Origin: Cladopsammia gracilis
Taxonomy: Eukaryota > Cnidaria > Anthozoa > Scleractinia > Dendrophylliidae
Reading direction: 5' to 3'
DNA length: 64,000 bases
NCBI GenBank assembly: GCA_022457155.1
Contig: JAJGOT010000501.1
Coordinates: forward strand, 248,001-312,000
Shown here: positions 62,801 to 64,000 of the stretch, piece after piece
How positions within the stretch are numbered: position 1 is the stretch's first letter
Layout of the letters: each line of letters begins with the position of its first letter
Notes under the pieces: model-generated
The model's database searches: none
Seen by the model: the letters and a program-made list of their open reading frames with translations, nothing else
What the model was told of the DNA's origin: nothing
Program-made: the position numbers and the translations under genes

Positions 62801-62827
62801 AGCAAGCTATCCCGACCTCCCACTTGA
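26541..62827 (+). CDS. PPP1R12A: Myosin phosphatase targeting subunit (MYPT/PPP1R12 family), 17 exons
   Basis: The assembled 2910-nt reading frame (969 residues plus stop; human MYPT1 is about 1030) targets protein phosphatase 1 delta to myosin and controls actomyosin relaxation in the cytoplasm, by family knowledge. Residues 45-48 are KIQF, the PP1-binding RVxF-type motif, after the conserved LKRW helix. Ankyrin repeats cover about 51-300 ([37 protein letters not shown]). Two acidic Ser/Glu tracts lie near 408-433 and 465-492. A charged Glu/Lys/Arg coiled coil lies in exon 11, and the C terminus carries the MYPT signature [20 protein letters not shown] followed by SKLS. Introns range up to 7.9 kb. 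Invertebrates usually have one MYPT gene, so the symbol stands for the PPP1R12A/B/C ancestor. The ROCK site RRSTQGVTL was not found. Confidence 0.95.
27430..27560 (+). CDS. PPP1R12A: MYPT exon 2: ankyrin repeats
   Basis: Acceptor TATTCGACAG and donor GCACA|GTAAGT; phase 0 in, phase 2 out; residues 90-132. It encodes [18 protein letters not shown] and [14 protein letters not shown], close to the MYPT1 repeats in the same order. It is too short for simple ORF searches. Confidence 0.95.
27561..31437. other. MYPT intron 2, first part
   Basis: AT-rich intron. Poly-G run at 30032-30058. CATGTA motifs are frequent at 29800-31200. No conserved exon or non-coding RNA recognised. Confidence 0.5.
31438..31600. 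repeat. 163-bp near-perfect hairpin in MYPT intron 2
   Basis: Two 75-nt arms, starting TATGTTGTGGTTCAAATTT and closing with its complement, are separated by a 13-nt loop. The arms differ by a few bases (TTAAATCAG versus CTGGTTTAA). It reads like a long dsRNA precursor or a young MITE. Confidence 0.8.
31618..32633. mobile_element. TIR element of about 1.0 kb (TTAACCCATTGAC), copy 2
   Basis: Starts TTAACCCATTGACTC, ends GGTGTCAATGGGTTAA; 1016 bp. It carries a second TIR element at 31922-32325 in its middle. No coding frame. Confidence 0.7.
31922..32325. mobile_element. TIR element (ACATGGTTCGTACAA), copy 1, nested
   Basis: Inverted ends ACATGGTTCGTACAA / TTGTACGAACCATGT. The inside has repeated TCCTTGAAAA motifs. 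A second, closely similar copy lies at 51672-52084. About 404 bp. Confidence 0.85.
32634..35439. other. MYPT intron 2, last part
   Basis: Tandem duplications occur at 33570-33635 (ACGAACTCTGCCGAT...TTGACCCGATAT) and 33667-33750 (a 43-bp unit with CGGTTGTTCAACGTTTGTCG). Poly-G runs at 34609-34618 and 34832-34845. No exon. Confidence 0.45.
35440..35558 (+). CDS. PPP1R12A: MYPT exon 3: ankyrin repeat and acidic helix
   Basis: Acceptor TTTCTTTACAG and donor TTAG|GTAAGT; phase 2 in, phase 1 out; residues 133-172. It encodes [31 protein letters not shown] and EIERLG, matching the PLDIAEEEAMEELL segment of MYPT1. The 7.9 kb intron before it is the longest in the gene. Confidence 0.95.
35695..36453. 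mobile_element. TIR transposon remnant (759 bp) with TATAAGCCGCA ends
   Basis: Ends TACCATAAACACCGGTGTA and the complement CATCGGTGTTTATGGTA; both continue into TATAAGCCGCACT. A further TAAGCCGCACCCTCGATTTT repeats the inner part. Similar ends are known from hAT-type elements in many animals (from memory). No transposase. Confidence 0.7.
36454..38616. other. MYPT intron 3, non-repetitive part
   Basis: AT-rich, with T12/G17 at 36606-36634. The open frames at 36866-37145 have no recognisable domain. Confidence 0.45.
38617..39093. repeat. Long direct repeat, left copy
   Basis: From ACATGTAGTTACATTTAAT this block is almost identical to 42113-42580, including a 105-codon minus-strand frame with the same translation. 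It ends with TTAGTTGTCTCAGACAACTTG. The pair flanks about 3 kb of tandem repeats and integrase debris, like the LTRs of a composite element. Confidence 0.85.
39094..39427. repeat. 67-bp tandem array, five units
   Basis: Unit ATTGTTTATCGCTTTTTGGG then ATTTTGGATTTAGATTTCTG and GGAGTCTTTCCAAGCCGAAT; exactly five copies, few differences. The same unit forms a seven-copy array at 39881-40349. Confidence 0.95.
39428..39648 (-). pseudogene. Ty3/gypsy integrase fragment, copy 1 (truncated)
   Basis: Same sequence as the start of 40351-40781 but broken at 39648, where it runs into the TTGTCTCAGACAA block. The minus strand reads the C-terminal integrase region. Confidence 0.6.
39881..40349. repeat. 67-bp tandem array, seven units
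   Basis: Exactly seven copies of the 67-bp unit (469 bp). Both arrays run into the same integrase-derived block (GCAGATGA(C/T)AGGTTACAC), so array plus block was duplicated together. Confidence 0.95.
40351..40781 (-). pseudogene. Ty3/gypsy integrase fragment, copy 2
   Basis: The minus strand encodes [20 protein letters not shown], then [11 protein letters not shown], matching the conserved Y-N-S-T...G-Y-(S/T)-P-(F/H)-F-L-M-F-G-R-x-P-R-LP pattern near the end of the Ty3/gypsy integrase core. The frame is open for 69 codons only and lacks protease, RT and the catalytic DDE residues. Confidence 0.7.
40782..42112. other. MYPT intron 3, no feature
   Basis: AT-rich. A TTTA/ATTT microsatellite at 42001-42019. 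Nothing coding recognised. Confidence 0.4.
42113..42693. repeat. Long direct repeat, right copy
   Basis: Matches 38617-39075 almost base for base, then adds a second block GGTTGCCCAGTTATG...CACTTTTTGG that is also found at 39798-39900. It ends 84 bp before MYPT exon 4. Confidence 0.85.
42778..42882 (+). CDS. PPP1R12A: MYPT exon 4: linker between ankyrin blocks
   Basis: Acceptor TTTTATTTCAG and donor TCAG|GTACAA, phase 1 at both ends; residues 173-207. It encodes [19 protein letters not shown] and [15 protein letters not shown], matching the MYPT1 segment that ends RHAKSGG. It follows a 7 kb intron full of tandem repeats and retroelement debris. Confidence 0.95.
42883..43948. other. MYPT intron 4, no feature except a poly-C run
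   Basis: Poly-C at 43373-43387. Two TTGTTGCA/TGCAACAA motifs with ACAAAGTTGTACC are inverted at 42921 and 43042, possibly a small MITE (about 42915-43060). Confidence 0.4.
43949..44299. repeat. 35-bp minisatellite, ten units
   Basis: Unit GATAAGAAGGGTGTTGCTTC followed by CAGTGTAGGGTGTGT; ten copies with few changes. Because 35 is not a multiple of three the minus strand stays open in two overlapping frames of 128-129 codons ([11 protein letters not shown] type peptides); these are not genes. The array ends 33 bp before MYPT exon 5. Confidence 0.95.
44333..44384 (+). CDS. PPP1R12A: MYPT exon 5: 52-nt ankyrin exon
   Basis: Acceptor TATATTTTTAG and donor ATAAG|GTAGGT; phase 1 in, phase 2 out; residues 208-224. 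It encodes [17 protein letters not shown] 35-bp minisatellite of ten units ends only about 33 bp upstream of the exon, so the branch point must lie inside or just after the repeat. Confidence 0.93.
44385..47433. other. MYPT intron 5, first part
   Basis: A probable non-LTR retroelement 3' end lies at 46050-46232: ACACCATGATGAAATAAAG then (TAG)n. A hairpin of AACAACATTA/TAATGTTGTT lies at 46014-46052. A C/T-rich tract TTTTTCTTTTTTTTC at 45420-45450. The open frames at 46603-47213 have no recognised domain. Confidence 0.4.
46050..46232 (+). mobile_element. Non-LTR retroelement 3' tail with (TAG)n
   Basis: TGTGACACCATGATGAAATAA then AGATTG and five TAG units resembles the 3' end of CR1/L2-like elements. 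The left border is not defined and no ORF remains. Confidence 0.4.
47434..47855. mobile_element. hAT-like non-autonomous element (422 bp)
   Basis: Ends CAGGGCTCGAAATT and ATTTGGAGCCCTG are typical of hAT TIRs; TTTAGTCGCAA and TTTAGTTGCAA motifs recur inside near both ends. An 8-bp target duplication is not clear. Confidence 0.65.
47856..48600 (-). pseudogene. Ty3/gypsy integrase fragment, copy 3, longest
   Basis: It shares 48160-48600 with copy 2 ([20 protein letters not shown] on the minus strand) and extends further toward the C terminus (47856-48074, Pro/His-rich). An in-frame stop lies a few codons before the YAHNST motif. An hAT-like element (47434-47855) abuts it. Confidence 0.65.
48601..49207. 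other. MYPT intron 5, no feature
   Basis: Short inverted pair TTTGCCCAC(T)/(A)GTGGGCAAA around 48668-48792 with two CACCCA(G/A)(G/A)CGAGTG motifs may mark a small element. Nothing coding. Confidence 0.35.
49208..49650. mobile_element. TIR element (443 bp), CAGTAAAAACCCACAAG ends
   Basis: Perfect inverted ends of 25 bp (CAGTAAAAACCCACAAGTAA and complement). Internal AAGAACCTGTTTAGGCTAA motifs recur several times in both orientations. Non-autonomous. Confidence 0.85.
50011..50155 (+). CDS. PPP1R12A: MYPT exon 6: ankyrin repeat
   Basis: Acceptor CTTCTATCCTCAG and donor AAGACG|GTAATT; phase 2 in, phase 0 out; residues 225-273. It encodes [30 protein letters not shown] and [11 protein letters not shown], the last full ankyrin repeats of MYPT. 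Confidence 0.95.
50227..50508. mobile_element. MITE family 1, copy D
   Basis: Ends GAGCAGTTTTCATTTGAG and CTCAAATGAAAACCACTC, with the shared core decayed by CpG-to-TpG changes (GTGTGGGAAAACGTGTG). It lies 71 bp after MYPT exon 6, in intron 6. Confidence 0.8.
50515..51013. repeat. Degenerate CAGTCA/CAGCCAGT simple sequence
   Basis: CAGTCAGTCAGT, AGCCAGTTAGCCAGTGA, CAGACAGCCAGTC and similar words recur through about 500 bp with no fixed period. It reads as an old simple-sequence array. It lies in MYPT intron 6. Confidence 0.55.
51261..51353 (+). CDS. PPP1R12A: MYPT exon 7: end of ankyrin domain
   Basis: Acceptor TTTGTCTCTGTAG and donor AATACA|GTGAGT, phase 0 at both ends; residues 274-304. 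It encodes [20 protein letters not shown] and KRQNN, like the MYPT1 stretch LGYLEELQKKQN. It can be skipped without a frameshift (93 nt). Confidence 0.93.
51460..51519. repeat. Poly-T, poly-G and interstitial telomere-like TTAGGG tract
   Basis: T24 (51460-51483), G10 (51484-51493), then GTTAGGGTTAGGGGTTAGGG followed by TTAGG: about four vertebrate/cnidarian-type telomere units. It lies 106 bp after MYPT exon 7. Confidence 0.9.
51672..52084. mobile_element. TIR element (CATGGTTCGTACAA), copy 2
   Basis: Same ends and interior as 31922-32325, same orientation, about 413 bp. The extra length is partly one additional CTTGAAAAG motif before the right end. It sits in MYPT intron 7. Confidence 0.85.
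52085..52556. other. MYPT intron 7, last part, no feature
   Basis: G-rich stretch GGAGGGGTGTGTGGG and GGGTGGGGTGGATGGGG at 52445-52490. Nothing else. Confidence 0.4.
52557..52615 (+). CDS. PPP1R12A: MYPT exon 8: linker
   Basis: Acceptor GTTTTCCACAG and donor AGACG|GTAAGT; phase 0 in, phase 2 out; residues 305-323. It encodes [18 protein letters not shown]. The sequence is poorly conserved; support comes from phase continuity and good splice signals. Confidence 0.8.
52616..54087. other. MYPT introns 8 and 9 around the cassette exon
   Basis: No further exon was recognised outside 53496-53561. Open frames at 53735-54098 are chance frames in A-rich sequence. Confidence 0.45.
53496..53561 (+). 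CDS. PPP1R12A: MYPT exon 9: 66-nt symmetric, probable cassette exon
   Basis: Acceptor TTTCTTTTCAG and donor CTGCT|GTATGT, phase 2 at both ends; residues 324-345. It encodes [20 protein letters not shown], a basic Ser/Arg peptide. It is exactly divisible by three, and exon 8 joins exon 10 in frame without it. No counterpart is recognised in vertebrate MYPT1, so optional inclusion is likely. Confidence 0.65.
54088..55048 (+). CDS. PPP1R12A: MYPT exon 10: acidic, Ser/Glu-rich central region
   Basis: Acceptor CATTTCTCAG and donor CGAAAG|GTAACA; phase 2 in, phase 0 out; residues 346-666. The region is low complexity and probably disordered. Two acidic tracts of the type [16 protein letters not shown] recall the SSCSSEEDEEDDSESE part of MYPT1. 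A Thr/Ser-rich segment ([15 protein letters not shown]) follows, then the basic [12 protein letters not shown] and a second acidic run of Asp/Glu. The expected RRSTQGVTL inhibitory site is absent. The long open frames on the other strand are shadows. Confidence 0.92.
55558..55693. repeat. 136-bp foldback element
   Basis: Arms CATGGGCAGTGCGGGCGTAG and TTGGTTTGTATCAGAAATC pair with GATTTCTGATACAAACCAA and CACTGCCCATG. The loop is about 25 bp. Likely a MITE. Confidence 0.8.
56226..56519. mobile_element. MITE family 2, copy 2, with a SINE-like insertion
   Basis: TTGAACCCTTTGACTCCC at the left and TCTGGGAGTGAAAGGGTTA at the right. Between 56411 and 56485 a foreign block interrupts the shared sequence; see its own entry. 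Confidence 0.75.
56409..56486 (+). mobile_element. Short retroposon tail with (ATT)n and CATGT duplication
   Basis: AAAGCGCACTTGATCATTATC, AGTAGCGCTATATAAATTTT and (TTA)n are flanked by CATGT on both sides, at the point where MITE family 2 is interrupted. GCGCTATATAAAT plus ATT repeats is a familiar end of CR1-like or SINE elements (from memory). Confidence 0.5.
57604..57675 (+). CDS. PPP1R12A: Candidate alternative first exon of a short MYPT isoform
   Basis: ATG at 57604 opens 24 codons ([15 protein letters not shown]...) and ends ACGCAG|GTAACA in phase 0, exactly the phase needed for exon 11. The joined product would have 327 residues with the coiled coil and C-terminal zipper but no PP1-binding or ankyrin part. 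Vertebrate PPP1R12B makes a comparable small subunit (M20/M21) from an internal promoter, whose N terminus also begins Met-Ser with Tyr and Arg residues. The 100 bp upstream are relatively CpG-rich with no TATA box. It could instead be a chance ORF next to a donor-like site. Confidence 0.5.
57676..59890. other. MYPT intron 10, last part
   Basis: No exon recognised. The open frame at 58477-58884 (135 codons) shows no family similarity and has no clear splice context. Confidence 0.45.
59891..60349 (+). CDS. PPP1R12A: MYPT exon 11: charged coiled coil
   Basis: Acceptor TTTGCTTTTTTTAG and donor GGAGGA|GTGAGT, phase 0 at both ends; residues 667-819. It begins [19 protein letters not shown], then has [10 protein letters not shown], a long Glu/Lys/Arg run and [14 protein letters not shown]. 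The last part matches the RRRPREKRRSTGV region of MYPT1 but lacks the following Ser-Thr. The donor lies in the first unit of a 27-bp minisatellite; without splicing the frame stays open to 60571. Confidence 0.92.
60347..60600 (+). repeat. 27-bp minisatellite repeating the exon 11 splice donor
   Basis: About ten units of the type GGGTGGGTAGCTTAGAAACC followed by CACAGAG; the first (GGAGTGAGTAGC...) straddles the exon 11/intron 11 border, so GT at 60350 recurs every 27 bp (60377, 60404, 60431 ...; one spacing is 25). The frame stays open to 60571 as a nine-residue repeat (RVGSLETHR / RVGRVQTRK). Confidence 0.9.
60601..60908. other. MYPT intron 11 after the minisatellite
   Basis: No feature or small exon was found that could encode the missing Ser-Thr phosphosite. 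Confidence 0.5.
60909..61037 (+). CDS. PPP1R12A: MYPT exon 12: acidic linker
   Basis: Acceptor CGTCCATTTAG and donor ACAAAG|GTAATG, phase 0 at both ends; residues 820-862. It encodes [15 protein letters not shown] and [15 protein letters not shown]. The start matches SDENEQEQQSDTEEG of MYPT1, which in vertebrates follows the Thr853 ROCK site. Confidence 0.85.
61114..61410. mobile_element. MITE family 2, copy 3, decayed
   Basis: TTTCATTTGAATGGTCACACC, CATAGGATTTCGTCAACAGAC and TTGACTCTGGGAG match copies 1 and 2; the left end is degraded. Lies in MYPT intron 12. Confidence 0.6.
61665..61693 (+). CDS. PPP1R12A: MYPT exon 13: 29-nt microexon
   Basis: Acceptor CCTTTGTCTTTCAG and donor GGCAG|GTTTGT; phase 0 in, phase 2 out; residues 863-871 (STTDRIRSG). 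It is needed with exon 14 to keep the frame between exons 12 and 15 (29 + 37 = 66 nt), so the two may be included or skipped as a pair. Confidence 0.75.
61816..61852 (+). CDS. PPP1R12A: MYPT exon 14: 37-nt microexon
   Basis: Acceptor TTCTTTTACAG and donor TCTAAG|GTAGGT; phase 2 in, phase 0 out; residues 872-884 ([13 protein letters not shown]). The Ser/Gly-rich sequence recalls the LLGRSGSYSYL stretch before the zipper in MYPT1. Confidence 0.75.
61958..62068 (+). CDS. PPP1R12A: MYPT exon 15: coiled coil before the zipper
   Basis: Acceptor TTTGTCCAACAG and donor ATACAA|GTACGT, phase 0 at both ends; residues 885-921. It encodes [20 protein letters not shown] and IKLEKAIQ, matching LYEQILAENEKLK...LTDLKLQLEKATQ of MYPT1. 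Confidence 0.93.
62173..62223 (+). CDS. PPP1R12A: MYPT exon 16: coiled coil
   Basis: Acceptor TTTTGTTTATAG and donor ATAAAG|GTAGGT, phase 0 at both ends; residues 922-938 ([17 protein letters not shown]). It corresponds to the ERRALERRISEMEEELK helix of MYPT1 and can be skipped without a frameshift (51 nt). Confidence 0.9.
62261..62330. mobile_element. MITE family 2 fragment
   Basis: AGGATTTCATCTACAGACG, GTTAGAACCACATTACACG and GTGAAAGAACTGAAGG are the family 2 right half. The rest of intron 16 (to 62731) holds no feature I could recognise beyond GTTACGGGTG/GTTATGGGTGA repeats at 62390-62480. Confidence 0.5.
62732..62827 (+). CDS. PPP1R12A: MYPT exon 17: C-terminal leucine zipper and stop
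   Basis: Acceptor CATTCCTACAG; phase 0; residues 939-969 and TGA at 62825. It encodes [20 protein letters not shown] then KLSRPPT. The first part is almost identical to the vertebrate MYPT C terminus, which binds cGMP-dependent kinase and other partners through the zipper. The last four residues (RPPT) differ from the vertebrate ending. Confidence 0.97.
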   Translation, partial: QLSDLKADNQRLKDENGALIRVISKLSRPPT

Positions 62828-63690
62828 CCATCAACTCTGGGCCCTGATACAAAGGCGCACAATTACAACACAGAGTTACTTAGTTGAAAATCGATACGAA
62901 AGACTGCTGATGTCATTTCTGTGGACCCCCTTTCCTGGTCTTAACTGTAGCTATTTATTCAGTAAGAGACCACAGCTTAGAGATTCGTAATTATGCTAGG
63001 AGGGTGGGGTGGTAGGTTGGGTTCGTATTTTTTTTCTTGTTGTGTAGATATGTGTACGTTTTGTAATTGAGAGCAAGCGAAATAGTCAAAGAGAGAGAAA
63101 GATAATCCGTGGAAGGTGAAACTGTTGCTGGCAAAGGTGAACCAAGAAAGATTAATAAGATTTTACAATTTAATAATTTGTGAATGTGTCTGGAAAACTC
63201 TTGTTCTGCATATTTAAAATGCAGTTTTCTATAAGTGTATATGCAAGTTTATCGGTCCAAGTGCTTTTCATTAGCTAAACGCAGAACTTTCGTCTGCTGC
63301 CAGCTTTTCTATTTTGTTACATTGTTTAGGGTTTAGTGATATAATGATCAAAACGAATGGCAAAGATTCTACTACTGTAGTAAAGTTTAGTTTTGTACAA
63401 CTTTTTTCGCATAGACGATTCAGTAGAGTAAAAGCATTTGTTGCTTGTAGAAAGAGATGAAGAATGAATACGAATAATCCTTTTCACTGTGTCGCGATTC
63501 GGTATTTGATTGATTGCAAATTCAATTTAGCAAATGAGAAAGTAAAAAAAGAGAGGAATTTGATAGCAGTCAAAGCAACTTGTTGTTATCTCAAAAAATG
63601 GTCCGCGCCGTGGCAAATATAATTGTATTGAAATTAACATTTATTATATTGTATCTTTGTTATTTTGCTTATAAATTCCAGTGATATAAA
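62828..63690 (+). other. MYPT 3' untranslated region, extent unknown
   Basis: After TGA at 62825 the sequence is AT-rich with no further ORF. No canonical AATAAA was found to 63690; the variants AATAAG (63150) and AATAAT (63171) could serve. The transcript end is therefore undefined. Confidence 0.45.
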
Positions 63691-63915
63691 TTAGTTAGGG
63701 TTAGGCGTAGTCTCTTTGATTGGTCCTTTCAAAAGCAGTCGGGGGCACGATTACCGCTTTCGGTCTAAGTCCGCGGTTTTCTTTTGTCGTTGCCAAGTAA
63801 CGTGAAGTAGAAATGTTTGTGATTGGTCAATAAGAGTCGGAGACTGATCGGTACTTAACGAGGACTTGACGAAAGCGGTGCTTGAATTCCCGACTGAAGA
63901 CATAAAACCTAACTC
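63691..63915. mobile_element. TIR element (225 bp)
   Basis: TTAGTTAGGGTTAGGC...GCAGTCGGGGGCACG, ACCGCTTTCGGTC on the left pair with GACGAAAGCGGTGCTTG, ATTCCCGACTG and AAAACCTAACT on the right, imperfectly. Probably an old MITE. Confidence 0.6.
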
Positions 63916-64000
63916 AGTAAGTTTGCTGAAGGGAGGTAGAGCCAAAATCCTAATGGTAAAAAGCTGTTCGAGACATTGCCACAAGAACTTTATTCATTGT

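Overview
This is a eukaryotic nuclear window, AT-rich, with small exons in long introns full of short inverted-repeat transposons. Gene content and repeat style suggest a cnidarian, probably an anthozoan. That is an inference from gene similarity and from recollection of repeats and a retroelement gag-like remnant seen in cnidarian genomes; nothing in the window proves the species. Exons were assembled by hand from GT/AG borders, reading phase and similarity to known families.

Left part (about 5.0-22.2 kb, + strand): an extracellular matrix gene of the spondin family. Seven exons (5000-15976) join without a phase error into 429 residues: a Spondin_N domain over four exons, then three thrombospondin type 1 (TSP1) repeats, one per exon. 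The signal peptide and any reeler domain lie upstream or are unrecognised. A possible terminal exon lies at 22108-22193. The introns hold a 1.4 kb foldback element expanded by an (AAGCAT)n satellite, nested MITEs and palindromes, and a decayed gag-like ORF. A head-to-head pair of tRNA-His genes lies at 19.6-19.8 kb.

Right part (26.4-62.8 kb, + strand): the myosin phosphatase targeting subunit (MYPT; PPP1R12 family). Seventeen exons give 2910 nt (969 residues plus stop): the PP1-binding KIQF motif, ankyrin repeats, an acidic Ser/Glu-rich centre, a charged coiled coil and the conserved C-terminal leucine zipper. A CpG-rich promoter with CRE, RFX X-box, CCAAT, E-box and YY1-like sites lies directly upstream. 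Features of note are a candidate internal first exon (57604-57675) that would give a short zipper-only isoform, a 66-nt symmetric cassette exon, a 27-bp minisatellite that repeats the 5' splice site of exon 11, and no visible copy of either classical ROCK inhibitory site.

The rest is intronic or intergenic sequence with TIR elements, Ty3/gypsy integrase remnants, 67-bp and 35-bp tandem arrays, homopolymer G/C runs and a short interstitial telomere-like tract. The two genes have no evident functional link. I found no prokaryotic-type operon, CRISPR array or novel multi-gene system. The most interesting signals concern MYPT isoform structure and the repeat architectures.
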